64,000 bases of DNA from UBA3064 sp023258775 (GCA_044355655.1 JBIKXS010000001.1:124001-188000), one strand, 5' to 3'. Shown: positions 8,841 to 18,712, numbered from the stretch's first letter. Numbers and translations are program-made. The notes: a model not told the origin generated them from the sequence alone.

Positions 8841-10787
8841 TTAGGATTCCGCAATATGTCCATTAAGGGCGGGCTTTGCGTCGCTTGCCAGAAAGTCTTT
8901 GCGACGCTCTTCAAGATCGGCTGAAAGTTCAAGCCATTCATCTTCTTGCTTTTGCAGCAGGCGTTCATTGTGAGCGCGGGTTCTTGCTGCTTCCTGCCAG
9001 CGGCTCGAGTTATCGCCTGGCGGTTGCAAAAGCAGGGCGTCACAAGCTGCGATGCTCTGACGCAGTGCTTCCATGCTCGTTTCGCAGCGTTTGATGGCTT
9101 GCTCAAGCGGCTTGAGTACTTGCTTGAGCGCCTCGCGTTGTTTGGCCGCAAATTGCCGCAGTTGTTGCTTTGATCGGTTGGAACCACTGGCCTGTTGATC
9201 AAGGCCGAACTCGGCAGCCTTTTTGCGTTGAAGTAAATCTTGCTCGTAATCGCTCAGATCACCATCGAAAGCTTCAAGCTGTTGATCGCGAAGAATCCAA
9301 AGACTGTCAACGCAGGCACGCAGCAAGTAGCGATCGTGTGAAACCAACAAGAGCGCGCCTTGAAAGCCTGCCAAGGCTTGGGCAAGCGCATCTCGGGTTA
9401 TTGCGTCAAGGTGGTTGGTGGGCTCATCGAGGATGAGTGCTTGAGGCTTGTGAATAAAAAGCGCTGCCAAGGCAATGCGAGCGCGCTCGCCGCCTGACAT
9501 CGGTGCAATCGGTCGTAAGGCCTCATCACCTCGGATGGCAAATCGGCCGAGCCAGTCTCTTAAGGCTTGCTCGGTATAGCTCGGCGCAAGACGCCGCAAG
9601 TGTTCAAGGGCGTTGTCGTCGGGCCTTAGCTCCTCAACTGCACTTTGAGAAAAATAGCCGATCCGAGCATGCTTTGCTCTTGATAGCCGCCCATCAATGG
9701 CTTGCATCTCGCCAACGACATGCTTCACCCAGGTTGATTTGCCAGCGCCGTTGGCACCGAGTAGACCGATTCGATCGCCGCGCCCCAAGGTAAAGCGCCT
9801 TACTCGGCAAAGTACCAATGGTGCATAGCCTATGCTTAAGTCTTCACCACTGATGATGGGATCCGGGCAGTCTTGCGCTTCGTCGAGCGGCAAATCAAGC
9901 TGTACCGCGGCATCAACACGCGGCGCTGCCTGCATCGACTCGAGCATCTTGATTCGGCTTTGCACCTGGCGCGCCTTGGTCGCCTGAGCCCTGAAGCGTT
10001 GAATAAAACGCTCGAGATGTTCGCGTTGTTCATCCTGCTTGTTGCGCACACGCTCTGCTTGCTGATGCTGCTCGGCGCGTGCCCGTTCCATGGCGCTATA
10101 CCCTCCTCGGTAACTACGAAGCTGGGTATCGTGAACATGAACAGTGCTTTGAACACAGGCGTCTAAAAAGTCGCGATCATGAGAAACGATTAAGCAGAGT
10201 CCCTCGTAGCGTTTAAGCCATCGTTCCAGCCACAGCACCGCATCCAAATCAAGGTGATTGCTCGGCTCATCGAGAAGCAGCAAATCTGAAGGCACGAAAA
10301 GTGCCCTGGCAAGATTGAGGCGCATCCGCCAGCCTCCCGATAGACGTTGCACAGCCTGCTCGGATTGGGATGCTGAAAATCCGAGTCCGTGCAAAAGCCT
10401 CATGACTCTGGCTTGGGCGTCGGGCCCTCCGGCTTCGACCCAGGCTTCATTGGCAAGCGCAATCGCCTGGGCATCATCGGCCGCCATGGCAAGCGCTTGT
10501 GCGTGAACGCTTCGACTGAGTTCGAGATCCTGCTCGAGAAGCCATTGCCACGCCGGCAAGGTCGACTGCGGTAATGATTGCTCGAGCGCAACCACGCGCA
10601 TCGTTGGCATGTCGATGCTGCCTTCGTCGGGTAAGAGTTCACCCTGCAAGGCGGCTAAAAGACTTGATTTGCCACAGCCATTTGCCCCAACTAAACCGAT
10701 ACAGCCTTGCATCGGTAAGTCAAGGTTTGCGTCGCGAAGAATTTGCTTGCTGCCGCGCGATAGACTCAGATGCTTAATTCGGATCAT
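8841..10787 (-). CDS. ABC-F family ATPase (YheS-like)
   Basis: Soluble ABC-F protein of 648 residues with two ATP-binding cassettes and no membrane domain. Cassette 1 has GANGCGKS (34-41), LSGGWRMRLNLARALF and LLLDEPSNHLDLDAV. Cassette 2 has GANGAGKST, MSGGERARIALAALF and LILDEPTNHLDAITRDAL. A basic P-site/tRNA-interaction linker joins them, and a C-terminal coiled-coil extension (FAAKQREALKQVLKPLEQ and onward) closes the protein. The length and C-terminal coil fit YheS/Uup-like housekeeping members, which act on the ribosome E site. It lies 20 bp downstream of prmB on the same strand, so both may belong to one transcript serving the ribosome. Confidence 0.9.
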   Translation of the reverse strand: MIRIKHLSLSRGSKQILRDANLDLPMQGCIGLVGANGCGKSSLLAALQGELLPDEGSIDMPTMRVVALEQSLPQSTLPAWQWLLEQDLELSRSVHAQALAMAADDAQAIALANEAWVEAGGPDAQARVMRLLHGLGFSASQSEQAVQRLSGGWRMRLNLARALFVPSDLLLLDEPSNHLDLDAVLWLERWLKRYEGLCLIVSHDRDFLDACVQSTVHVHDTQLRSYRGGYSAMERARAEQHQQAERVRNKQDEQREHLERFIQRFRAQATKARQVQSRIKMLESMQAAPRVDAAVQLDLPLDEAQDCPDPIISGEDLSIGYAPLVLCRVRRFTLGRGDRIGLLGANGAGKSTWVKHVVGEMQAIDGRLSRAKHARIGYFSQSAVEELRPDDNALEHLRRLAPSYTEQALRDWLGRFAIRGDEALRPIAPMSGGERARIALAALFIHKPQALILDEPTNHLDAITRDALAQALAGFQGALLLVSHDRYLLRACVDSLWILRDQQLEAFDGDLSDYEQDLLQRKKAAEFGLDQQASGSNRSKQQLRQFAAKQREALKQVLKPLEQAIKRCETSMEALRQSIAACDALLLQPPGDNSSRWQEAARTRAHNERLLQKQEDEWLELSADLEERRKDFLASDAKPALNGHIAES

Positions 10788-10807
10788 GCCTGTGCTTGCA
10801 TCCCGGT

Positions 10808-11725
10808 TTATCCGAGGCGCAATAAGGCCTTGCCTGTGATGAGCGCCACCATCGATTCACCTGCTTGCACTGGGATCCAAGTCTTTTCAAGCGCTGGGAA
10901 TGCAGCGTCGAAATGAGCAGCTTCGTGCCCAATTTCCAATAGTATCTGTCCCTCAATGCTGAGCTTGGCTTGTGCCTCGCTAAGGAATGATCGACAAAAA
11001 TCCATACCATCCAAACCACCATCAAGCGCACTGGCTGGCTCTGCCAAAAACTCGGCGGGAAGCGCTCGCATCGATCCCTGATTGACATAGGGCGGATTGC
11101 AAAGGATCAGATCGAAGCAGACATCATCCCAAGGCTCAAGGCCTGATCCTTGTTTGAGGGTGGCCCGACTGCTCAAGCCATGCTCGTTTAGATTCACCCG
11201 GGCAAGCTCAAGAGCCTGTGCACTCAAGTCCGAGCCGAAAAGCGCCGCATCGGGAAAACGATGCCCGGCGTGGATTAGGATGCTGCCCGAGCCTGTGCAA
11301 AGATCCAGCACGTGGGACGCTTGTGACATTAATCCTTCGTCGATGCAAAACGAAAGGGCTTCAACCAGTAGCGATCTTGGGATCAAGGCCCGTTGATCCG
11401 AGCGAAAGCGCAAACCGGCAAGCCATGCCTCACCTGTCAGATAGGACACGGGAGTGCGCTGGTCGACCCGTTTTCTGATCAAGTGCGAAATGGCTCGCCA
11501 TTCCGATGCGGGCACGATACTTTCGCGAAAATCATCAAGGCGGTCGCGTGGCAAATCAAGCGACCACAGCAAAAGCCAGGCTGCATCTTCAAAGGCATCA
11601 GCGGTGCCCTGCCCGAAACTCAAGCGCTCTGACTCAAAGATCGAAACGGCAACCCTCATCCCGTCGATCAAACGCCGATCGCCGTGGCAAAGCCATTTGA
11701 GCCGCTGTTGATTTTTACGCTGCAA
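10808..11725 (-). CDS. prmB: Ribosomal protein L3 N5-glutamine methyltransferase
   Basis: SAM-dependent methylation of a glutamine in ribosomal protein L3. The 305-residue protein contains the N-terminal helical domain, the PrmB-type stretch PVSYLTGEAWLAGLRF with LIPRSLL, the SAM motif VLDLCTGSGSILI (about 139-151) and the catalytic NPPY (210-213). PrmB is preferred over the release-factor enzyme PrmC because of the EAWLAGLRF/IPRSLL segment and the N-terminal domain. The longest start is a TTG at 11725 with GGAG seven bases upstream. An ATG at 11659 would give 283 residues and still keep the family core, so the start is uncertain by 22 codons. Confidence 0.88.
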   Translation of the reverse strand: MQRKNQQRLKWLCHGDRRLIDGMRVAVSIFESERLSFGQGTADAFEDAAWLLLWSLDLPRDRLDDFRESIVPASEWRAISHLIRKRVDQRTPVSYLTGEAWLAGLRFRSDQRALIPRSLLVEALSFCIDEGLMSQASHVLDLCTGSGSILIHAGHRFPDAALFGSDLSAQALELARVNLNEHGLSSRATLKQGSGLEPWDDVCFDLILCNPPYVNQGSMRALPAEFLAEPASALDGGLDGMDFCRSFLSEAQAKLSIEGQILLEIGHEAAHFDAAFPALEKTWIPVQAGESMVALITGKALLRLG

Positions 11726-11760
11726 GCGCTAGCTCCAAACCTAAGTCCACCCGTTCCTAT

Positions 11761-12582
11761 CTAGTCGCCGCGTAAGAGCTCGTTAATCGCTGTTTTTGCA
11801 CGGGTTTGTGCATCGACCCGTTTCACGATGATCGCGGCATAAAGTGCGCAACTCCCGTCTGATGAGGGTAGGGTTCCCGGCACAACAACCGAACCCGAGG
11901 GTACGCGACCGTAAAGAACTTGTCCTGTGGTCCGATCAAAAATCTTTGTGCTTTGTCCAATGAAGACACCCATCGAGAGTACCGAGTTTGCTTCAACGAC
12001 AACGCCTTCAACCACTTCGGATCGAGCGCCGATGAAGCAATTATCTTCGATGATGGTTGGATTGGCCTGCAAGGGTTCAAGCACGCCACCAATGCCAACA
12101 CCCCCAGACAAATGAACATGCTTGCCAATTTGGGCACAAGACCCGACCGTTGCCCAAGTGTCGACCATGGTGCCTTCATCGACATAAGCGCCAATGTTGA
12201 CAAACGAGGGCATCAGGACCACTTTTTTGGCGATGAAACTTCCACGGCGAGCCACGGCAGGGGGGACCACTCGAAAGCCACCCTGAGCAAATCGCGCTGC
12301 ATCGTAGTCCACAAACTTGGTAGGAACTTTGTCGTAAAACTGCATAGGACCCGAAGGCATGATTTGGTTGTCTTCAAGTCGAAACGAGAGAAGGACAGCC
12401 TTTTTAATCCACTGATGGACCTGCCACTGCCCATCGGTTTTCTCGGCAACGCGCAATGTGCCTGCGTCAAGCTGTTCAAGTACTTCTTGAACGGCCTGGC
12501 GCAAGTCTTTGCTGGCATCACGAGGGTTGATACTTGCCCGGTCTTCCCAGGCCTGTTCGATGAGGGATTGAAGATGGTTCAT
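11761..12582 (-). CDS. dapD: 2,3,4,5-tetrahydropyridine-2,6-dicarboxylate N-succinyltransferase
   Basis: Succinyl-CoA-dependent step of the succinylase branch of diaminopimelate and lysine synthesis. It is 273 residues long, the family norm. Seen: the N-terminal helical domain (LQSLIEQAWEDRASINP), then left-handed beta-helix hexapeptide turns through GAYVDEGTMVDTWATVGSCAQIGKHV and onwards, and the C-terminal cap ending in NELLRGD. The ATG start at 12582 is preceded by AGGAG at good spacing. A 16-bp tandem duplication lies 33-64 bp upstream. It follows queF on the same strand across a 155-bp gap. Confidence 0.97.
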   Translation of the reverse strand: MNHLQSLIEQAWEDRASINPRDASKDLRQAVQEVLEQLDAGTLRVAEKTDGQWQVHQWIKKAVLLSFRLEDNQIMPSGPMQFYDKVPTKFVDYDAARFAQGGFRVVPPAVARRGSFIAKKVVLMPSFVNIGAYVDEGTMVDTWATVGSCAQIGKHVHLSGGVGIGGVLEPLQANPTIIEDNCFIGARSEVVEGVVVEANSVLSMGVFIGQSTKIFDRTTGQVLYGRVPSGSVVVPGTLPSSDGSCALYAAIIVKRVDAQTRAKTAINELLRGD

Positions 12583-12614
12583 GAGGCTCCTGGCTTTTCT
12601 CAGCTATTGGGGGT

Positions 12615-12646
12615 AGATTGTGATTGGGGAAGATTGTGATTGGGGA
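12615..12646. repeat. Perfect 16-bp tandem duplication upstream of dapD
   Basis: The unit AGATTGTGATTGGGGA occurs twice with no gap (12615-12630 and 12631-12646), between queF and dapD. It lies within the probable dapD leader or promoter region. Seen directly; no known operator is recognised in it. Confidence 0.9.
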
Positions 12647-12737
12647 AAGGTCCTGCGCTGGCGAAGGCGCATCACAATCGTTGTTTACGAGGCCTAAATA
12701 TGCATGAGAGCTGCGATCGAATGCTCCATAGACAGCC

Positions 12738-13166
12738 TTAATGTGAAAATGGTCGAACAGGTTCAGACCTGAGTGTGCCGAGGTCAACCGGCGTTGGCGC
12801 TTTCCAGCCGCGCTTACGATGTTCGGCTGAAATTGTTGTGTAAATCCCGCCCCGAACATACCAGCGCGAGGTTAAACGCATGTAGCGAGGAGCAAGCAGT
12901 TCCACAAGGGCATCGAGAATCTGGTTGGTTACCGCTTCATGAAACGCGCCCTGGTCACGATACGACCACATGTACATCTTTAAAGCCTTTAACTCCACAC
13001 ACCAATCGTTAGGAATGTAGTCAAGTTCAAAAACCGCAAAGTCAGGTTGGCCTGTCAATGGACAAAGGCAGGTGAATTCGGGAATCTCCATATGGATTGC
13101 GTAGTCTCGAGCCGGTTGCGGATTGGGAAATCGGTCGAGTTTGTTCGATGGTCTGCTGCTACTCAT
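12738..13166 (-). CDS. queF: NADPH-dependent 7-cyano-7-deazaguanine reductase
   Basis: Reduces preQ0 to preQ1 in queuosine biosynthesis. The 142-residue product is the short, single-domain (YkvM-like) QueF. It carries the QueF motif ELKALKMYMWSYRD (about 58-71) and the nucleophile region FTCLCPLTGQPDFA, where Cys35 aligns with the catalytic cysteine. A longer open frame reaches 13280, but those 38 codons look unlike QueF and would run into the smc promoter region, so the ATG at 13166 is chosen. It is divergent from smc, with 163 bp between. Confidence 0.95.
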   Translation of the reverse strand: MSSSRPSNKLDRFPNPQPARDYAIHMEIPEFTCLCPLTGQPDFAVFELDYIPNDWCVELKALKMYMWSYRDQGAFHEAVTNQILDALVELLAPRYMRLTSRWYVRGGIYTTISAEHRKRGWKAPTPVDLGTLRSEPVRPFSH

Positions 13167-13329
13167 AGTGCACTTTTCTTCTGATGATCGGTTTCGGTTT
13201 GAATGGGTCAATAGCCAGACTGTGTAAACAGCAGCGTTGCTTGATGCACGGCCTAGGTATCGAGCTAAGGCTCGAGGCATAGAGTAGGATTATAGGTTTC
13301 CTATTGACCCATCCCGGAGACCGTCTGTC

Positions 13330-16300
13330 GTGCGACTGAAGCAAATCAAGCTCTCAGGATTCAAGTCCTTTGTTGACCCCACAGTGCTTGATGTTCCTGG
13401 GCAGTTGATCGGCGTTGTAGGCCCAAACGGCTGCGGCAAGTCCAATATTATGGATGCTGTGCGTTGGGTACTTGGCGAGTCGCGAGCCAACGAGCTGCGC
13501 GGCGAGTCGATGCAAGATGTGATTTTCAGTGGTTCAGTTGACCGTAAACCCGCAGCGAGAGCGTCGGTTGAACTGGTCTTCGATAACAGCTTGGGCCGGA
13601 TCGGCGGATCTTGGGGCGTTTACGCGGAGGTTGCCGTTAAACGGGTTTTAACGCGTGACGGACAGTCGATTTATTCGATTAATCAGCAAACCGTGCGCAG
13701 GCGCGACGTTCACGATCTCTTTCTGGGCACAGGTCTGGGCCCCCGGGCTTACGCCATCATTGGGCAGGGGACGATCTCAAGAATCATCGAATCCAAACCT
13801 GAAGAGTTGCGAGTGTTTCTCGAAGAAGCGGCTGGAATTTCTCGCTATAAAGAACGCCGGCGTGAGACCGAAAATCGGCTTGCCGATACGCGTGAGAATC
13901 TTACTCGGGTCGAAGATATTCTGCGTGAGCTTGAGTCAAATATGGCCCGTCTCGAGCTTCAAGCCGCGCAGGCTGAAAAATTTCGTGCATTAGACGCCGA
14001 TCGACATGATTTTCAAGGGCTTTTGTGGCTGGCAAAGCGTAACGATGCACTTGAGCAGCAGCAACGTGCGAGCGATCGACACCGCAGTCTTGAGGTAAAA
14101 CTCGATGCTGAATTGGCTGCCTTGCGTGGTACGGAAGCTGCGCTTGAATCGGCAAGGGCTGTGGCAAGCACAGCAGCCGACGCACTTCACGCTGCGCAGG
14201 CTGCGTACTATGTATGCAATAGCGAAGTCGCAAAGTTCGAATCAGAGATCCGGTTCATCGAAGAATCAAAGCGTCAAACCCTATCCCAACTCGAATCCCT
14301 TGCGCAACAGCATCAAGGTCAACGCCTCGAGCGCGAACAAGCCGAGCAAGTGATTGACGACAGCAGTCAACGACTCGATGCCCTCTCGGTGTCGGTGCAG
14401 GATCAATCTCAACGCGTGCAAGAGCTTGCGGCGCTGCAACAGGGGCTCGAGGCTGAAATCGCCAAAGCGCAGCAACAACTCGAAACCGCGAGGGGTCAAC
14501 TCGAACAGTGCAGGCGAGAGCGGGATGCAGCCAATTTCCGCAAGCAGGCGGCGCAAGATCAACTTCGCCAACTTAATCAACGCCTCGAACGCAGTCGCCA
14601 GTCTCTTGATCGCCTGCGACCGCTCGACCCTGAAGCGTTGCGACATCAGGCGCTTAAGCTGCAATCTGCAGAGCGAGATGAAACTCAAACCGGTGAGTTG
14701 GAAGCAAGCTTGCAAACACGCTCGAGCGAGGCACAGGCAGCCAGGGTGCCAAGACAGGAATCCTTTCGGCTAGCTCAATCTCGGTACGCAGAAATTGAGG
14801 CAAAACACCAGGCACTCGTTCAACTAGAAGCTCGGCTCAGTGATCAGTCCAACATGCGTCCTTGGTTGCAATCCAAGGGTTGGCTCGATAAGCAGCGCTT
14901 TTGGGAGGGGATTCGTGTTGAGGCGGGTTGGGACGCCGCAATTGAAGCTGCGTTGCGTGAAAAGCTCGAGAGTATCGCCCTTGACACGATGGACGGGCTT
15001 GAAGTGCTCGCCAAAGACCCTCCGCCAAACAAGCAAGTCTTTTTTAGTGCCTTGGCGGTAACCCGAAAGGATCCTGTAGGCATTGTGAAACGGGGCCATG
15101 TCGACACAACGACTGCGCTTTCAGGTTTGCGACGGATGCGCGATGTTTTGCAGTGTGCTGATGAGCAGCGTGCAGCATTGCTTGATCACTGGCTTGACGG
15201 TGCCTTCGTGGTGGAAGATTTAGCGCAGGCCTTGAAGTTGCAGCCCCAGATGCTTTCCGGACAACGTCTGTATACAGCTCAAGGGCATTGCCTTGAACGC
15301 GATACGCTTTCTTGTCATGCAGCTGATCAGGCTCACGAGGGAAGGCTTGCTAGAAAGCGGGAAACGGAGGAACTCGAGAAAAATTTACGTGCTCAACATT
15401 TGCTGCTCGAGCAGGCTCGGCAGGATGCGCAATTGGCCGAGAGGACGGCCCAGGATTTATCGCAGCAACTCGGCCTGGCGAGGCAATCACATTTACAGGC
15501 AACCCGGGCACTGTCGCAAATCCGTCTCGACACAGAGCGGATGAACCAGGTTCAGCGGCAAAATGAAACCGAGGCGAGTCGCCTGAGCAAAGAGATTCAA
15601 GATATAGAACATGAGGAGCGTCGCCAAAGGCAGCTCGAAGCGCACAGCGGCGAACAAGTTGACAAATTTGACCACGATCGGCGTCTTTTTGAAGATGCGC
15701 TGGGAAAGGCGCAGCAAGCAAGCGCGGCTGCGCAGCAGCAGCTTGTAAAGTGGCGAGAGGGGTTTCGAGAGGCTGAACGTCAGCTCGATGCTTATCGGTA
15801 TGAATTAAAGAGCGTTGATGAAAGGCTAAACAATGCAAAGCAACGTTGCGAGGCGCTTAATAACTCGCTGGCAGTTCTAGCCCAGCAGCAAGAAAACCTA
15901 ACTGAGAAAGTCGCAGGCTATCGCGACGAAGAGGCACGCAGGCAGCTAGAAGAAGCCTTAGCGCTGAGAATCAGTGCCGAAACTGCGCTGAGCAAATCTC
16001 GTGATCACAATGAGTCGATGCATCAGCAGGTTCGCGGACTCGAGGAACAACGCATACTTATAGACCGTAGCGTCGAGCCCTTGCGCGAGGGTTTAGCAGC
16101 CGCTGCGCTTGATGAACAGGCAGCCAAAACAACCGTTGAACAGTTTTCACAAATGCTCCAGGAAGGCAAGCTTGATGAAGAGGCGCTGAACCACCGGGCT
16201 AGAGAGCAGCACATCAACATGAAGGCATCGGTTTTACAGGCGGAGTTACACCGCGTGATCCAGGCCATCGATGCGATGGGACCGGTGAACCTTGCAGCGC

Positions 16301-16893
16301 TCGATGAGTTAACCCACGCTCATGAACGTCAGGGCTTTCTCAGCGCACAGTGTGCTGACCTTAGCGAAGCGATGCACACGCTTGAGGATGCGATTCAAAA
16401 GATCGATCGTGAGACGCGAGACCTGTTGAAACAAACTTATGATCAGGTCAATCAGAATTTTGGCGTCTTTTTCCCGAAACTTTTTGGCGGTGGTGACGCA
16501 AAGTTACTCTTAACCGGTGAGGAGATTTTGGATGCAGGCATCCAAGTCATGGCTCATCCGCCGGGAAAGCGAAACAGTTCGATTCACTTGCTTTCAGGCG
16601 GTGAAAAAGCCTTGACGGCAATAGCGCTTGTGTTTTCTATTTTTCAGCTTAATCCGGCGCCTTTTTGCTTGCTCGATGAGGTTGATGCCCCGCTTGATGA
16701 TGCCAATACAGAGCGATACTGCGATATGGTCCGTTCCATGTCGGGTCAAACCCAATTCTTGTTCATCACCCATAACAAAGTTGCCATGGAGCTTGCTCAA
16801 CAGCTTGTAGGCGTTACCATGCAGGAGCGTGGCGTGTCCAGGCTCGTCGCGGTTGATCTTGAGGCGGCCGCCGAGTTCGCGCAGGCTGCTTAG
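13330..16893 (+). CDS. smc: Chromosome segregation protein SMC
   Basis: ATPase of the condensin-like SMC complex that compacts and helps segregate the chromosome. The 1187-residue protein shows the full design: N-terminal Walker A GPNGCGKS (31-38) inside VVGPNGCGKSNIMDAVRWVL, a long Glu/Gln-rich coiled coil, a hinge at roughly residues 510-670, the returning coil, the ABC signature HLLSGGEKALTAIAL and Walker B FCLLDEVDAPLDDAN. It starts at GTG 13330. It is 13 bp from zipA, and zipA-ligA follow, a common betaproteobacterial order. scpA and scpB are not nearby. Confidence 0.96.
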   Translation: MRLKQIKLSGFKSFVDPTVLDVPGQLIGVVGPNGCGKSNIMDAVRWVLGESRANELRGESMQDVIFSGSVDRKPAARASVELVFDNSLGRIGGSWGVYAEVAVKRVLTRDGQSIYSINQQTVRRRDVHDLFLGTGLGPRAYAIIGQGTISRIIESKPEELRVFLEEAAGISRYKERRRETENRLADTRENLTRVEDILRELESNMARLELQAAQAEKFRALDADRHDFQGLLWLAKRNDALEQQQRASDRHRSLEVKLDAELAALRGTEAALESARAVASTAADALHAAQAAYYVCNSEVAKFESEIRFIEESKRQTLSQLESLAQQHQGQRLEREQAEQVIDDSSQRLDALSVSVQDQSQRVQELAALQQGLEAEIAKAQQQLETARGQLEQCRRERDAANFRKQAAQDQLRQLNQRLERSRQSLDRLRPLDPEALRHQALKLQSAERDETQTGELEASLQTRSSEAQAARVPRQESFRLAQSRYAEIEAKHQALVQLEARLSDQSNMRPWLQSKGWLDKQRFWEGIRVEAGWDAAIEAALREKLESIALDTMDGLEVLAKDPPPNKQVFFSALAVTRKDPVGIVKRGHVDTTTALSGLRRMRDVLQCADEQRAALLDHWLDGAFVVEDLAQALKLQPQMLSGQRLYTAQGHCLERDTLSCHAADQAHEGRLARKRETEELEKNLRAQHLLLEQARQDAQLAERTAQDLSQQLGLARQSHLQATRALSQIRLDTERMNQVQRQNETEASRLSKEIQDIEHEERRQRQLEAHSGEQVDKFDHDRRLFEDALGKAQQASAAAQQQLVKWREGFREAERQLDAYRYELKSVDERLNNAKQRCEALNNSLAVLAQQQENLTEKVAGYRDEEARRQLEEALALRISAETALSKSRDHNESMHQQVRGLEEQRILIDRSVEPLREGLAAAALDEQAAKTTVEQFSQMLQEGKLDEEALNHRAREQHINMKASVLQAELHRVIQAIDAMGPVNLAALDELTHAHERQGFLSAQCADLSEAMHTLEDAIQKIDRETRDLLKQTYDQVNQNFGVFFPKLFGGGDAKLLLTGEEILDAGIQVMAHPPGKRNSSIHLLSGGEKALTAIALVFSIFQLNPAPFCLLDEVDAPLDDANTERYCDMVRSMSGQTQFLFITHNKVAMELAQQLVGVTMQERGVSRLVAVDLEAAAEFAQAA

Positions 16894-16906
16894 CACAGGG
16901 ATTTTC

Positions 16907-18688
16907 ATGAGCTCATTGCAATGGAGTTTGCTTATCGGTGCAATCGCTCTGATTGCAGCCGTGCTCTTGTTGAACGTCTTGCAACAGTGGAAACGTCGTT
17001 CGCGAGGAGAGAAAACGCTGGAGGCGCTTCGTGAGGTCGTGCGAAGCCGCAAAACGCTGCCCGATCAGACCAGCGAAAGTCTTCCTGGAGCCGATGACAG
17101 CAATGTTGCGAGAAAGGAGCCGCTGCTCTCCCCAGAGGCGGTCGTTCGGCGCAGTGCGTCAGTGGATAGGCCTGTTTTTTTTGGCAAGACAAAAGCGAGC
17201 GATTCGCTTTCGAAGCCTTCACAGACTTCCCCTGAAAGCGTCGTGAGGCCAGTTTCGAAAGATGCTGCGCCTGCAGCAGCTGTCCATGCGTCGACCCTGA
17301 CATCGGCAAGCGCAACAGATAGTAAAAGCACTAAGGTCGACAGCTCGGTAAGTCCAAGTGCTGCCAATCCCAAGCGCCAAACCTTGCCAGATGACTTCTT
17401 TGATCCTGTCGTTGACGCGCCTAGCGATGATGTCAAGGCAAATGATATTCAAAACGGCGTGACCCGCCGGGCTGACACATCGATTTCAGCAGATAGGCTA
17501 AACGCTCTGGCTATGAGAGCAGCCGATATGCTGTCAGTGCCCGATCCTGGCCAAAGCCGCCCCAGTGATCCCGAGCCCGAGCCCGATCCCAGCTATAGCC
17601 ACTCCCGCGATCCCGAGCCCGATCCCAGCCATAGCCACTCCCGCGATCCCGAGCTCGATCCCAGCCATAGCCACTCCCGCGATCCCGAGCCCCACCAAAT
17701 CCGGTTGCGCGAGCAGGATCAAGCGCAAACTCTGTCAGGTAACCCGACGCCTGAGCTCAAGATGCCGGGTTATCGCGGTTTAGACCGCGTAGGCTCCGAG
17801 TCTTTAATGCAGCCAATAGATCAAGGACCCGATAGGGAGGGTGAAATTTCCGAGCCAGTCTTAGATCTGAAGCAGTGGGTTAGAAGTAAACCCTGGGTTG
17901 GTATCGATGAACAAGTCGATCTTGTCGTTGGGCTTGAGAGTTGGCAGGGCTGGCAAGGTGAACGTCTCCTGCAAGCCTTTCAAGGGCTTCGCCGCGTTGG
18001 CACGAAACCCTTACTGTTGGAGGCACAGGTTTTAGCGGATCCTCAACAGGCCTGGGTTGCTGTCGCGCCTGGCTTCAGATTTGCGCGGGTGCGGCTTGGG
18101 CTCTTGCTGGCTAATCGAAGCGGTCCGCTAAAGCCCACGGAGTATTCGGATTTCCTGAGCGCATTGCAGTCAGTCAGGGATCTGTTACAAGCCAGCTGGA
18201 CCGACGGTTCGGCACCAGCCGGCATGCATGAAGTACTTGATAGAGCTCGCCGCGTTGATGCCTCCTGTGCTGCGCTCGATGCGCAGGTTGTCATTAATTT
18301 GGCGCTTGGAGAAGCGATTTCCACCCTTGCCTTTTCACGCATGGGAATGAGCCTTGGACTTATCGATCGCGGAAACACAAGACAGGCCTCGCTTACTTCT
18401 CAGGGCATTGAACTATTTTCGATGACGCTTGGACCCAAGCCGGATTGGATTACTTTTATGCTGGATGTGCCTCGCTCGCCGATGGAAGAATCACCCTGGC
18501 AAAAAATGATGGATTGCGCAGCCTCGGCAGTCGGCCAATTTGGAGGTCAATTGCTCGACGATAACGGCCAAGTGCTTGAGGCGCATCAATTGGCAACGAT
18601 CGGTAAACAAGTGCACGAGAGGCAACAACAACTTATCGATGCGGGTTATGCACCAGGATCGCCTTTGGCGCTTCGCCTATTCAATTAA
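16907..18688 (+). CDS. zipA: Cell division protein ZipA
   Basis: Inner-membrane anchor for FtsZ in the division ring. The 593-residue product begins with one N-terminal transmembrane helix (SLLIGAIALIAAVLLLNVL) and a basic stretch. It then has a very long Ser/Pro/Asp-rich linker and a C-terminal FtsZ-binding ZipA domain starting near SKPWVGIDEQVDLVVGL. The ATG at 16907 is used because it places the membrane helix at the N terminus; upstream codons overlap smc. The protein is unusually long for ZipA (E. coli, 328 residues) because of the linker, which contains a 12-residue tandem repeat. Placement between smc and ligA supports the call. Confidence 0.9.
   Translation: MSSLQWSLLIGAIALIAAVLLLNVLQQWKRRSRGEKTLEALREVVRSRKTLPDQTSESLPGADDSNVARKEPLLSPEAVVRRSASVDRPVFFGKTKASDSLSKPSQTSPESVVRPVSKDAAPAAAVHASTLTSASATDSKSTKVDSSVSPSAANPKRQTLPDDFFDPVVDAPSDDVKANDIQNGVTRRADTSISADRLNALAMRAADMLSVPDPGQSRPSDPEPEPDPSYSHSRDPEPDPSHSHSRDPELDPSHSHSRDPEPHQIRLREQDQAQTLSGNPTPELKMPGYRGLDRVGSESLMQPIDQGPDREGEISEPVLDLKQWVRSKPWVGIDEQVDLVVGLESWQGWQGERLLQAFQGLRRVGTKPLLLEAQVLADPQQAWVAVAPGFRFARVRLGLLLANRSGPLKPTEYSDFLSALQSVRDLLQASWTDGSAPAGMHEVLDRARRVDASCAALDAQVVINLALGEAISTLAFSRMGMSLGLIDRGNTRQASLTSQGIELFSMTLGPKPDWITFMLDVPRSPMEESPWQKMMDCAASAVGQFGGQLLDDNGQVLEAHQLATIGKQVHERQQQLIDAGYAPGSPLALRLFN
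17567..17693 (+). repeat. 36-bp in-frame tandem repeat in the zipA linker
   Basis: Units at 17567-17608 (42 bp, with a 6-bp internal expansion), 17609-17644 and 17645-17680 (36 bp each), then a partial unit. Each encodes DPEPDPSHSHSR or a close variant. The near-identical nucleotide sequence of the units, including silent positions, points to recent expansion by slippage or recombination. Confidence 0.95.
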
Positions 18689-18712
18689 GCCCTTTCTTAA
18701 TCGCTCCAGTCG

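Noticed and set aside
17567..17693. Repeats considered as a CRISPR array
   Set aside because: The units abut without spacers and stay in frame inside zipA; they are a coding tandem repeat.
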